The translations under genes and the position numbers were made by a program. From Aquabacterium sp. A7-Y (lineage in GTDB: Bacteria > Pseudomonadota > Gammaproteobacteria > Burkholderiales > Burkholderiaceae_C), in NCBI RefSeq assembly GCF_026153205.1, contig NZ_JAPFBW010000040.1:1-54843 (forward strand): a stretch of 54,843 nucleotides of DNA, given 5' to 3'. Below are positions 9,005 to 18,103 of the stretch, one piece after another; the stretch's first letter is position 1; every line of letters begins with the position of its first letter. Below the pieces are notes generated by a model. It did no database searches, was not told the origin of the DNA, and saw only the letters and a list, made by a program, of their open reading frames with translations.

Positions 9005-11949
9005 TGAAGGACGCCAACGGCAGCCGCTTCGAACTCCTGCTTGGCGAGGCCGACTGGGGGCGTTGCCAGCTCGCGGGCGAGGAAGACCCTGCGCGTACGC
9101 TGAGTGACGCCTGGACCGATGCGGATGCGGCCGTGCCGCTGCTGTTCGACCGCGACCATCAGAGCCTGTCGCTGGCACTGCGCATCGCGCACTTCCGTGC
9201 CGCGCGCAGCGACGCGCCGGCCGACCCGGCTGCGCGACTCGGTGCGGCGGCTGACGCCTTCGGCAACGTCTACTGGGTAGCCGACGGCGGCGCCCGCATC
9301 GATGTGCTCGACAGCGGTTCGCGCGCGGTCGCCGTCCACTGGCTGACCCATCCACCGCCAAGGCCGGTGACGCATGGCGACTTCGCAGCGCTTCAACCTG
9401 CGCCGGCCCAGACGTCGCGCTTGCTGCGCGGGCTCGCCGTGACGCGCGAGCACTACCTCGTCGCCGGCCTGAGGCCGCAAGAGGGCGTGCCGGGTGGGCT
9501 GTGGGTGTTCGACCTCGTGGCCGGCGGACCGCCCTTGCCACTCGCGTGGCCGGCCGACTGGCCCTTCGATCCACACGACCTGGCGCCGCGACCCTGCGGT
9601 GGGCTGGCGGTGCTGGACCGCAGGCATCGGCGCGTCTGGCAGCTCGACCGCCGGCTTGGCATGCACGCGGTGTTTCCGGTGGGGGCCGACGATGCTTCGG
9701 GTGCCGATGACTTCCTGCCGCTCGCGGGTGCGCCGCTTGTCACCCCATCGCCTCGGCGCAGGCCCTGGTTCGATCTCGTGGCCGATGCAAGGGGCGGTGC
9801 CGACCCGGTGGCGGTCGAGGTACTGGCCGATGGCGCCGTGCTGGTGATGGACGCGGCCGGCCTCGACGGCTTCGCACTGCTGTCGCTCTATGTCGATGGG
9901 CTGCTCGCGGCACGCGCCTCCACCCGTGTGGTGCTGGACATCCTCGATGCCGACGAGCGCGCCGGCTTCGCACTGCATGGCCACGATGTGGCCCTGGCCC
10001 CCGTGGCGGCCGGCCAGCCGGAGCGCATCGTGATCGCCTCGCAGGAGGGCAACCAGTGCTTCGCATTCGACCTGCTGCGCGACGCCGGGGCCTTGCGCCT
10101 GCAGCCGCTGCGCCTGTTCCTGCCGATGCGCCGCTTCGCCGGCAAAGGCCTGGTACGGAGCCGCCCCGACACCGACAGCCGCCTGGCCGAAGACAGTGGT
10201 CTGTTGTACGACAGCCTGGGCACCTGGCTGCCACTGGTGGTCGAGAAGCGGCCGCGCTATGCGCGCGAAGCGGCGCTGCAGGCACCGCCGTTCGACAGCG
10301 GCGAGCCGGCCTGCGTGTGGCACCGCATCGTGATCGACGGCTGCGTGCCGCCGGGCAGCCGTGTGCGCATCGAGTCGCGCGCGGCGGAGAGCACCGAGCA
10401 ACTCGCCGACCAGCCCTATCGGCGCGAGCCCGATCCGATGCTGCGGCCCGATGGCAGCGAGCTGCCCTGGCTGTGCGACGGCCCGGGGGCACACACCCAT
10501 GCGGCGCTCGGCCGGGGCGCGTGGGAGCTGCTCTTGCAGCGGGCGCACGGCCGCTACCTGCAGCTCAGGCTCACCCTCGAAAGCGCCGACGAGCTGGCGA
10601 CGCCGCGCCTCACGGCGCTGCGCGCCTGGAGCCCGCGCTTCTCGTATTCACGCCGCTACCTGCCGGCGGTGTACCGCGAAGACGCGACCTCGGCCGACTT
10701 CCTGGAGCGCTTTCTCGCCAACTTCGAGGGCTTGTTCACGGTGCTCGAAGACCGCATCGCGGCGGCTTCTGCGCTGTTCGACGTGCGCAGCGCGCCGGCC
10801 GACACGCTCGACTGGCTGGCCGGCTGGCTGGGCCTGGTGCTGGATCCTGCCGTGGACGAGTCCCGCAAGCGGCTCTTGATCCGCTTCGCGGTGCCGCTGT
10901 ACCAGTACCGCGGCACCGTGCAAGGGTTGCGCCTGGCCACCGAGCTGGTGCTGTCGCGCTGCGTGAAACCGCAGGACTTCGTGCTGCCGGCGCGCTCGCA
11001 GCACCAGCCCTACGGCATTCGCATCATCGAGCAATACCTGACGCGGCGGCTGCCGCGCCAGCTGCTGGGTGAGACGACGCTCGATGTGCCGCGCCGCGTG
11101 GCCGAAGGCGCGCGCTGGACGCCGGCCGAGGGCCGCGACGGGCTGGACCGGCGCTACCGTGCCGCGCTGCAACACGCCGGCATCGAGGGCGCGGCCAGCG
11201 CAGAGTTCGAGCCGGTGGCGCCGGCGCGGGGTGCCGACGTGTGGCGCGCCTTCTGCGCCGAGCAACTCGGGGCTGTGCCGCAACTGGCCGAGGCACTGGT
11301 TGCGCGCTGGCGCGCCCACCTCGCGTCGCTGGACGCCGCCGACCGCCACGGCCTCGGTCCGCGGCTGCCGCGCCATGGTCCGACCGACTCCGATGCGCAA
11401 TCGCTGTGGCGCGACTTCGTGACCCTGCGCCTGCCGCCCTCCCTGCGGCGCTGGCTGGCGCGCTGGCAGGCGTTCCTGGCCCGGCGCTACCAGCGCATCG
11501 AGGCCTACGAGCGCACGTGGGGCCTGCGCTGGCCCGAGTTCGGCCTGGTCCCGGCGCCGGACGTGCTGCCCTCCGCCACCGAGGCCTTGGCCGATTGGGC
11601 CTGGTTCGAGACCCGGCTGGAGCCCATGGCGCAGGCAGCGCACCGCTTCAGCGTGCTGGTGCCCAGCAGCGGTCCGCTGGCCGAGGTGCAGGCCCTCACG
11701 CGGCACCTCGAATGGGCCCGCCGCGTGGTGCAGATCGAAAAACCCGCGCACACCGTGTTCGACGTGCGGCCGTACTGGGCCATGTTCCGCACCGGCCACG
11801 CGCGCTTGGGACTGGACACGCTGCTGGGCGAAGGCAGCCGCGCGCCCTCGCTGGCGCCAGAGCTGATCGTCGGTCGCAGCCATGTGGGGGCGAGCCGCGT
11901 GGCGCTGGGGCGGCTTGTGCCGCCGGACCGGCTGCCGCTGGCCTGTTGA
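9004..11949 (+). CDS. Baseplate protein with propeller-like N-terminus and gpI/Afp12-type domain
   Basis: A 981-residue protein whose ATG overlaps the gpJ-like stop. Residues about 549-690 carry the phage tail protein I pattern (RYLPAVYREDATSADFLERF, then EDRIAAASALFDVRSAPADT, LDWLAGWLGLVLDPAVDESR, YQYRGTVQGLRLATELVL). Residues 1-420 contain recurring blade-like units: GNVYWVADGGARIDVLD, LRGLAVTREHYLVAGL, GGLWVFDLVAGG, GLAVLDRRHRRVWQLDRRLG. These suggest an NHL/beta-propeller domain on the outside of the wedge. The C-terminal 250 residues are helical and arginine-rich and are not recognised. Assignment of the gpI domain is firm; the propeller is by pattern. Confidence 0.88.
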   Translation: MKDANGSRFELLLGEADWGRCQLAGEEDPARTLSDAWTDADAAVPLLFDRDHQSLSLALRIAHFRAARSDAPADPAARLGAAADAFGNVYWVADGGARIDVLDSGSRAVAVHWLTHPPPRPVTHGDFAALQPAPAQTSRLLRGLAVTREHYLVAGLRPQEGVPGGLWVFDLVAGGPPLPLAWPADWPFDPHDLAPRPCGGLAVLDRRHRRVWQLDRRLGMHAVFPVGADDASGADDFLPLAGAPLVTPSPRRRPWFDLVADARGGADPVAVEVLADGAVLVMDAAGLDGFALLSLYVDGLLAARASTRVVLDILDADERAGFALHGHDVALAPVAAGQPERIVIASQEGNQCFAFDLLRDAGALRLQPLRLFLPMRRFAGKGLVRSRPDTDSRLAEDSGLLYDSLGTWLPLVVEKRPRYAREAALQAPPFDSGEPACVWHRIVIDGCVPPGSRVRIESRAAESTEQLADQPYRREPDPMLRPDGSELPWLCDGPGAHTHAALGRGAWELLLQRAHGRYLQLRLTLESADELATPRLTALRAWSPRFSYSRRYLPAVYREDATSADFLERFLANFEGLFTVLEDRIAAASALFDVRSAPADTLDWLAGWLGLVLDPAVDESRKRLLIRFAVPLYQYRGTVQGLRLATELVLSRCVKPQDFVLPARSQHQPYGIRIIEQYLTRRLPRQLLGETTLDVPRRVAEGARWTPAEGRDGLDRRYRAALQHAGIEGAASAEFEPVAPARGADVWRAFCAEQLGAVPQLAEALVARWRAHLASLDAADRHGLGPRLPRHGPTDSDAQSLWRDFVTLRLPPSLRRWLARWQAFLARRYQRIEAYERTWGLRWPEFGLVPAPDVLPSATEALADWAWFETRLEPMAQAAHRFSVLVPSSGPLAEVQALTRHLEWARRVVQIEKPAHTVFDVRPYWAMFRTGHARLGLDTLLGEGSRAPSLAPELIVGRSHVGASRVALGRLVPPDRLPLAC

Positions 11950-11966
11950 TCTGAGGAGAAACCATC

Positions 11967-13802
11967 ATGGGATGCTGTGCACCGAACGCCGTCGGACCCG
12001 GATCGGCCGCGGCGGACTCCTGCAAGCGCGTCAACTACACGCTGGGCATGCTGCTCGGTGTCGACGATTTCGTGCAGGAGTCGGCCTACCACATCGCGCG
12101 CCGGCACGAACTGGCCCGCGAGCTGCTGGGTTACGGCACCGTGCACGGGCTGCAGGTGGTGGTGGAAGCCGACGGCGACAGCGGCCCGCGGCTGCGCGTG
12201 ATGCCGGGTATGGCCTGGCTGCCCTCGGGCACGCCGGTGTGCGTGAGCAGCGCGCAGTGCGCCCACTTGAATGACTGGCTGGCCGCGCATGCGAGCGAGC
12301 TGCCGGCGGCCTCGCCGATGTCGCGCCTGACGCTGTATGTGGTGCTGTCGCATGCGCAGTGCCTGACCGACAACGTACCCATCCCCGGCGAGCCTTGCCG
12401 CAGCGACGACGAGCTGATGCAAGCCTCGCGTGTGGCCGACGGCTTCCGACTCGAGCTGCGCCTGGCCCCGCCGCCACAACGCGAAGAAGAGGCGATCCGC
12501 GACTTCGTCGCCTGGCTGCTGGCTCTGCCGGCGGTACCCAGCTCACCGCCTTTGACCGAAGCCGAGTTCGTGGAGCAATTGCGCGAAGCCGCGCGCTACT
12601 GGCTGGCGCCCACGTCCCCGCCCACGTCACCCCCCGACTTCATGCTCGGCGCGGCCCCCGCAGGGACCAGCGACGCCTTGTTCACCACCGCCTTGCGCTT
12701 GTGGACCACCGAGCTGCGGCCGCTGTGGATGGCGCGCTCCGACTGTGGCTGCAGCATGGAGCCGATCGCGCCGAAGGACGATGCCGTGCTGCTGACCGAA
12801 TTGCAGGTCGAGCTGGTGAACACGGCCGAAGGCTGGCGTGTGAGCGATGCGTCCGACGCAGTGCTGCAGGACGAGAGCCGACGCCCCTTCCTGCTGAGCC
12901 TGCGCATGCTGCAGGAGCTGATCGCCCGCCATCCGGCGCCCGACCCGGGCGACAGCGTGGTCACGGAATACGCCTTCGGCCAGGCACCGGATGCCGGCGT
13001 GTCGCTGCAGTTCTCGCGTGCCGACCACACCCACGGCACGCCGGCCTGGCCCGAGCTGGGCGGTGACCTCACCGGCCCGATCGACGATGCACGCATCGAC
13101 AGCCTGCAAGGTGTGCCGTTGGGGGCGGCCAGCCCGCTGGTCGACGGCCAGGTGCTCACGGTCGAGGGCGGGCAGTGGGTCCCGCGTACGCCCGGGCAGC
13201 CGGGACCGCCCGAGCGGACCGACCTTGCCGGCGACGTGAGCGGTCCGCCGGCCAGCAACCAGATCGTCCTGCTGCAGGGCCACCGGCTCAATGCATACGA
13301 ACCTGGGGCCAACCAGATCCTGCGCTACATCGAAGGCGAGTGGATGACGGTGGACCTGCCGCAGGTGCCGCCGGTGTCGGGTGAGTTCGTGGACCGGGGC
13401 GACCCCGTGCGGCGCTATCAGATCGTGGCTGCCGCCGAGGTGGACCTGCTGCTGCGCCCGGGCGGCCGGCAACCCCCGCAGCTGCGCCACCGCTACGGCG
13501 AGATCGAAGGCCTGGGTGCGATGGTGGATCCGCAACAGCCAGAGCGCGCCGTGATCGGCCTGCGCGTGACGGCGCGCGATGCACGGCAGTTCTCCGGCCA
13601 CATCGTCAAGCTCACGCCGGTTTGGACCGTGAGGACACGGTTCGGCTTCCGGCTGTACCTGCTCGAAGAGGTGGTCCACGAAGGCCAGGCGTTCATCGAG
13701 TTCCGCGTGCTGCTGCTGGCGGACCAGGCCATCGCCGGGAACGAGGAGCTGCCCTTCCGCTTTCAGGTGGAGCTGAGCCGGTTCGAGGAGGTAGCGACAT
13801 GA
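11967..13802 (+). CDS. Probable fibre-like eCIS protein with duplicated beta module and HTH motif
   Basis: A 611-residue protein with a good ribosome-binding site (GAGGAG before 11967). The N-terminus is cysteine-rich (MGCCAP) and then reads RVNYTLGMLLGVDDF, with GTVHGLQVVV following; a related block opens the 790-residue protein two genes on. Residues 354-356 are His-Thr-His in a DHTHG context, a pattern common where metal ions are held in tail-fibre tips. Just after, two similar units appear: ELGGDLTGPIDDARIDSLQG with DGQVLTVEGGQWVP, and DLAGDVSGPP with LLQGHRLN and ANQILRYIEGEWMTV. Such repeats suggest a trimeric fibre shaft. A target-binding role fits its position after the baseplate genes but is inferred. 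Confidence 0.72.
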   Translation: MGCCAPNAVGPGSAAADSCKRVNYTLGMLLGVDDFVQESAYHIARRHELARELLGYGTVHGLQVVVEADGDSGPRLRVMPGMAWLPSGTPVCVSSAQCAHLNDWLAAHASELPAASPMSRLTLYVVLSHAQCLTDNVPIPGEPCRSDDELMQASRVADGFRLELRLAPPPQREEEAIRDFVAWLLALPAVPSSPPLTEAEFVEQLREAARYWLAPTSPPTSPPDFMLGAAPAGTSDALFTTALRLWTTELRPLWMARSDCGCSMEPIAPKDDAVLLTELQVELVNTAEGWRVSDASDAVLQDESRRPFLLSLRMLQELIARHPAPDPGDSVVTEYAFGQAPDAGVSLQFSRADHTHGTPAWPELGGDLTGPIDDARIDSLQGVPLGAASPLVDGQVLTVEGGQWVPRTPGQPGPPERTDLAGDVSGPPASNQIVLLQGHRLNAYEPGANQILRYIEGEWMTVDLPQVPPVSGEFVDRGDPVRRYQIVAAAEVDLLLRPGGRQPPQLRHRYGEIEGLGAMVDPQQPERAVIGLRVTARDARQFSGHIVKLTPVWTVRTRFGFRLYLLEEVVHEGQAFIEFRVLLLADQAIAGNEELPFRFQVELSRFEEVAT

Positions 13803-13863
13803 AACATTCAGCGTCAACCTGTCTTTCACGGGCCGCCGCGCCGGGCCGCCCCAAGCAAGGCCC

Positions 13864-13900
13864 GACCCTCTCGGAGGGTCGCTGGCCGTATCCGGCCAGC
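13864..13900. repeat. REP-like tandem hairpin element between the fibre and beta-helix genes
   Basis: Two perfect hairpins lie back to back in the 109-base gap. The first is GACCCTC-TCG-GAGGGTC (13864-13880) and the second is GCTGGCCG-TATC-CGGCCAGC (13881-13900). They follow a CCGCCCCAAGCAAGGCC stretch (13845-13862 area) of the kind that recurs in intergenic regions of Burkholderiales genomes. It sits 11 bases before the next ATG, so it could affect translation or message stability within the operon. The hairpins are seen directly; the repeat-family link is from memory and was not searched. Confidence 0.7.
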
Positions 13901-13911
13901 GGGGTGCAGCG

Positions 13912-16284
13912 ATGAGCGCCAGCGCCCCACCCATACGCGCCGGCACGCCGCTGCTCGAGCAGGGCATACGCGCGGTCAACTTCTTCAACGGCCGGCTGGT
14001 GAGCAGCCGCGACCTGTCCCGCGACCAGGAGGCACGCCGTGAAGGCGACGCGCGGCTGGGCCAGGCCAGCGGCGCCGGCGTGGTGTCGGGGCTGGAGGTG
14101 TTGCGCCATGGTGCGCCGGCCGATCGTCGGCTGCAGATCCGCGCCGGCCTGGCGCTCAACCGCGCGGGCCAGACCTTGTGCCTGGGCACCGACCAGGTGC
14201 TGGCGCTGGTGCCGCAGGCGGACGACCCGACGCCGGACAGCGGCGACGGCTTCGGCGCTTGCCGGCCCTTGAGCGGCGGCAGCTATGTAGCCGGCGACGG
14301 CCTGTACCTGGTGACACTGGCACCTGTCGTGCGAGGCGAAGGCCAGGCCGAGGTGCTGGCGCTGGAGCCGGGCAACCTGCGCTGCAACACCGACGTGATG
14401 GTGGAAGCAGTGCAACTGCGGCTGCTGCGGGTCAGTGCCGAGCTGCTCGAAGCGCACGGCCTGGACAGCAATGCCGTCGGAGAGGCAGCAGTGTCGCGGC
14501 TGCGCAGTGCGGCGGCAGCGGCGTGTTTCGGGCAGGCGCAGCAGGCCGTGGCGCACACCCGACCCGGCAGGCCCGCCGCGCCGGGCCTGCTGGACGACAT
14601 GCGGGGCCGCGGCCTTGACGATTGCGATGTGCCGCTTGCGCTGGTGTACCTCAACGCCAGCCAGGGCCTGGTCTTCGTGGACCGCTGGGCCGTGCGGCGC
14701 CGCGTCGCGGCCGGCGGGGCCTCGCCGACCTGGGCGGCCTGGCTGGGCGAAGCGCGTGATGCGGTCGCTCATGCGCAGCTCGCGCAGTTCCAGGAGCAAC
14801 TGCTCGACGTGCCGGCGGGGCTGCTGCCCGGCCTGCGCGCGGTGGACTGGTTCACCTGGTTGCCGCCAGCCGGCTTTCTCGACGTCGGGGGGCCGCGGCA
14901 GGTGGACTGGCAGGCCTTCCTGGGCGAGCGCCAGCCGATGCGCACGGTGCCGCTGGCGCCAGGCGATGCACCGGCCGTGCTGGCGCAGGCGCTGCAGCGC
15001 GATGCGGTGGCGCTGAGCTCCGCGTCCGCGACGCCCCGCTTTCGGGTCTACCGCATCGACGACGGGCCCTGGTTTTTCGTGCGCGAGGCCCCCAACGCGC
15101 CGCATGCCGAGGAGGTGTGGCTGGACGGGGAGCGTGCGCACCTGCCCGGCGTGAGCGATGTGCAGGCGGCGATCGATGCGCTGTCTTCGCGCAGCTGCCG
15201 GCAACTGGTGCTGCGGCCGGACAGTGACGAGGCACGGGCGCAGGCGCTGCTGGACGCCCTGCCCGAGGGCACCCACTTGATGCTGTGCATCGAGGCTGGC
15301 ACGCTGGCACTGAAGCGACCGCTGCAGCTGCGCCGGCTGGGTCATGTGACGGTCCATGGTCATGGTGCCGGCTCGCTGCTGCATTGCGCCAGCGCGGAGG
15401 TGGCCTTGCACGTTGAAGCCTGCGCATCGCTGACCATCGAGGCGGTGGCTTTGCGAGCCGACCACCCGGGCCAGCGCAAGGCCGCCGGCATCGGCCTGCT
15501 GGGCGCGCTGACGGTGGCGGACACGCCGGACGTGCAGGTCCGACGCGTCAGCGCCCGGTGCGGCCACGGCGGTGCGTTCGGTGCGGCGGCCGTCGTGGTG
15601 ACGCACCATGGCACCCAGGGTGGCCGGCGGCGCGTCCAGGTGGAGGATTGCGAGCTGCAGGTAGGCAGTGGCCAGCAGGGGCTGCTGTGCATCCACACGG
15701 ACATCACGACCGTACGCGGCAACACCGTCGCTGCGCTCGACAGCAAGCGACCGATGCTGCGCGGCATCGTCGTGGCCGGCGATGTCGCGCGAGAGGTGTG
15801 CGTGGCGCACAACGTGGTGGAACAGGCGGCGCAGGGCATCACGGTCGCGCTGCCGCGCCGCGAGGACCAGCAGGACCCGCCGTTGACTGTCGAACACGGG
15901 GTGCTGATCGGCAACCGCATCACGGTCGAGGTGGATGTGGGTGACCGCGCGATCCCGGGCTATGGCCTCTTCGTCGGCAACGTGCTGTCGCTGCTGGTGC
16001 AGGCGAATCGGATCAGTGCGGGGGGCACGCCGGGAGGCACCCAGCTGCTGCGCGGGCTGTACCTCAACGGCTTGTTCGGCCGCCGGCTGGCCCTGCGCGA
16101 CAACCACTTCAGCGCACTCGCAGTGGGCATTGAGGTCGTGGCTCAGGGGGATCTCCCCGGCGAGCCGGGCGAATGCCTGTGGATCGCCGAGGCCAACCTG
16201 GCCGAGCACGCCCAAGAGGTCCTCGTCGCCGACGAGCTGGTGATGGCGCTGCTGCGCCGGCAGAACAACGTGGTGACGTCATGA
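13912..16284 (+). CDS. eCIS-associated right-handed beta-helix protein
   Basis: A 790-residue protein. Residues about 18-75 (NFFNGRLVSSRDLSRDQEAR, GVVSGLEVLRHG, then LNRAGQTLCLG) resemble the start of the 611-residue protein upstream, so the two share a domain. Residues about 475-780 have the rhythm of a parallel beta-helix: LGHVTVHGHGAGSLLHCASA, then VEACASLTIEAVALRAD, DTPDVQVRRVSARCGHGGAF, RRVQVEDCELQVGSGQQGLL, ITTVRGNTVAALDSKRPMLR, LALRDNHFSALAVGIEV. Such folds form tail spikes or carbohydrate-binding stalks. No catalytic residues could be assigned. The gene is preceded by the hairpin element. A receptor-binding or particle-decorating role is inferred from fold and context. Confidence 0.75.
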   Translation: MSASAPPIRAGTPLLEQGIRAVNFFNGRLVSSRDLSRDQEARREGDARLGQASGAGVVSGLEVLRHGAPADRRLQIRAGLALNRAGQTLCLGTDQVLALVPQADDPTPDSGDGFGACRPLSGGSYVAGDGLYLVTLAPVVRGEGQAEVLALEPGNLRCNTDVMVEAVQLRLLRVSAELLEAHGLDSNAVGEAAVSRLRSAAAAACFGQAQQAVAHTRPGRPAAPGLLDDMRGRGLDDCDVPLALVYLNASQGLVFVDRWAVRRRVAAGGASPTWAAWLGEARDAVAHAQLAQFQEQLLDVPAGLLPGLRAVDWFTWLPPAGFLDVGGPRQVDWQAFLGERQPMRTVPLAPGDAPAVLAQALQRDAVALSSASATPRFRVYRIDDGPWFFVREAPNAPHAEEVWLDGERAHLPGVSDVQAAIDALSSRSCRQLVLRPDSDEARAQALLDALPEGTHLMLCIEAGTLALKRPLQLRRLGHVTVHGHGAGSLLHCASAEVALHVEACASLTIEAVALRADHPGQRKAAGIGLLGALTVADTPDVQVRRVSARCGHGGAFGAAAVVVTHHGTQGGRRRVQVEDCELQVGSGQQGLLCIHTDITTVRGNTVAALDSKRPMLRGIVVAGDVAREVCVAHNVVEQAAQGITVALPRREDQQDPPLTVEHGVLIGNRITVEVDVGDRAIPGYGLFVGNVLSLLVQANRISAGGTPGGTQLLRGLYLNGLFGRRLALRDNHFSALAVGIEVVAQGDLPGEPGECLWIAEANLAEHAQEVLVADELVMALLRRQNNVVTS

Positions 16285-16339
16285 AGCGTTGGTGCCTGCC
16301 GATCGCAGCAGGGGGTGCGAAACCGGAAAGACGCAAGCC

Positions 16340-18097
16340 ATGCCGAGGTGGCCGGTGAAGGCCGATGCCGTCCGCACCGCCCGCGTGCCGGCGCGCCTGT
16401 CGCGCTGGCACGGCACCCGGCCCCTGCTGGAGCACTGGCTGGCCGATGCCGACGTGTCGCGCCACGGCCTGCCGTCGCAGGCCATCGTGCTGGTGCGCCG
16501 GCTGCAAGCGCCCTGGGCGCTGCTGGGCAGCCGGGACCGCAGCATGCGGTACGGGCCCTTGGCGGCCGCCCTCGCCGGTGCCAGCCGCCCGGCGCACGGC
16601 GAGTACGGCGGCGACGCGGTGTGGTTCGCCGACGAAGCCGAGCTGCTGGCCTGCCTGGCGCGCGATGCGCTGGCCGGTGCGCTGCTCCTGCGTTGGTGGT
16701 GGCGCGTGCTGCTGCGCGAGCTGACGCCGGTCGCCGCGCGTGCGGTGTGGTGGCAGACGCCGCGGCAAGTGCCGCGGGCCTTGCTGGCGCTCGGCGAGGA
16801 GTGCGCAGTGCACTGGCTGCAGAGCTGGGGCGACGCCGAACGGCAGCAACTGATCGAGCGGCTGGCCCAGGTCTTTCCGATCGCGCTGGCGGTGCGCGTG
16901 TGGGCGGGCGGCACGGGATCTGCTGCCGCGGTCGTCTTGCGACGTGCTGCCGGCGAGGCATCGCGGCCGATGCCTGTGCAGCTCGCCCTGCCATCGCCTG
17001 CACTGAGCTTGTACCGCCTGGCGGTGGCGCTCACGCGCGACCCGATGGCGGCGAGCGAGCCCGCTCGCGCGGTGCAGATTCTTGCGGTACCCGGTCCTGT
17101 CTGCCAAAGCCTGTGCGCCACGCCCGAGAGACATCGCCTGCCGCCCGCGGCGCCGGACGAGCCGCCCGCCCTGCGACCCGCTGAGCCGCGGGAAGAACCC
17201 CAGCCCTCGGGAGGCCAGGCCGTACCGACGCCAAGGACCGATGGCGCGTTCACGAGGCCAAGCGAGGTGCTCACCCACGAGGCGTTCCGTGTCAGGCCGT
17301 CGCCAGCCGCGGCGCGGGGGGTGTCGGAACGCTTCCCTGCGTCCGGGCAGACCGCGCCTGAGCTCGCAACGCCGGCCGCGTCGACCGTTGGCTTCGACAG
17401 CGCCTTCGGTGGCTTGCTGTTCCTGCTCAACGCTGCGCTGCAACTCGGCCTGTACGGCGACTTCACGCAGCCGCTGCAGCGCGGCCTGTCGTGCAGTCCC
17501 TGGCGGTTTCTGCGCGTCGCGGGTTGCACCTGGGCGGGCTGCCGCTTCCGGGCCGACCCGCTGAGCGACTGGCTGCACGATCGCGATCCCTCGCGCAATC
17601 CGGTCGACCTGAAGTCGCCCATGCCGGCGTCGTGGCTGGCGCCGTTCGTCACTGTGGCGGGCGTGTGGCGCGCCGTCTTCGAGGAGGGTCGGCTGCGCCT
17701 GCACCATCCCGCTGGCTTTGCCGTGTTCCGCGCAACGGCCGCAGCCGCGCAATGCGAAGCCCTGATGGCCGACGAGCTCGAACGCCTGGGGGCGGTGCCG
17801 CTCGCACTGCAGCGCGTGGTGGTGGCGCGTGCGCGGGGGTGCGCACGGCAGCGCCCTGCTCCCCTGCTGTGGCCCTACCTGCGCGCCCGGCTTGCGCTGG
17901 CGCTCGGTCTCGAAGATGCGCGGCAATTGAGCGCAACGCTGCTGCGCCTGCCTGCGCACATACAGCACGGTGCCGAGCGGCTCGACCTGCACATGGCGCT
18001 CGACGCGCTGCCCTTGGCGGTGCGCCTGGCCGGCCTGGACCGCGACCCCGGCTGGATCCCGGCGGCGGGTTGCGACCTGCGTTTCCATTTCCATTGA
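16340..18097 (+). CDS. Unknown eCIS protein in the tape-measure/ATPase-adjacent position
   Basis: A 585-residue protein with no recognised enzyme domain. The ATG at 16340 has GGAAAG nine bases before it; an in-frame TTG at 16289 is possible but lacks a ribosome-binding site. The N-terminal 210 residues are rich in Leu, Arg and Trp (LLLRWWWRVLLRELTP). A proline-rich, likely disordered linker covers about 230-345. A C-terminal domain opens FGGLLFLLNAALQLGLYGDF, a hydrophobic block reminiscent of a motif in proteins annotated as eCIS tape-measure proteins. Its place immediately before the AAA+ ATPase matches Afp14 in the Afp cluster. The role as length ruler is possible but unproven; arginine richness argues for contact with something acidic. 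Confidence 0.65.
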   Translation: MPRWPVKADAVRTARVPARLSRWHGTRPLLEHWLADADVSRHGLPSQAIVLVRRLQAPWALLGSRDRSMRYGPLAAALAGASRPAHGEYGGDAVWFADEAELLACLARDALAGALLLRWWWRVLLRELTPVAARAVWWQTPRQVPRALLALGEECAVHWLQSWGDAERQQLIERLAQVFPIALAVRVWAGGTGSAAAVVLRRAAGEASRPMPVQLALPSPALSLYRLAVALTRDPMAASEPARAVQILAVPGPVCQSLCATPERHRLPPAAPDEPPALRPAEPREEPQPSGGQAVPTPRTDGAFTRPSEVLTHEAFRVRPSPAAARGVSERFPASGQTAPELATPAASTVGFDSAFGGLLFLLNAALQLGLYGDFTQPLQRGLSCSPWRFLRVAGCTWAGCRFRADPLSDWLHDRDPSRNPVDLKSPMPASWLAPFVTVAGVWRAVFEEGRLRLHHPAGFAVFRATAAAAQCEALMADELERLGAVPLALQRVVVARARGCARQRPAPLLWPYLRARLALALGLEDARQLSATLLRLPAHIQHGAERLDLHMALDALPLAVRLAGLDRDPGWIPAAGCDLRFHFH

Positions 18098-18103
18098 GGG
18101 CCC

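Noticed and set aside
16281-16358. 25-residue peptide starting in the stop of the beta-helix gene (MKRWCLPIAAGG)
   Set aside because: ATGA overlap is tempting, but no ribosome-binding site or family; the next real gene starts inside it in another frame.
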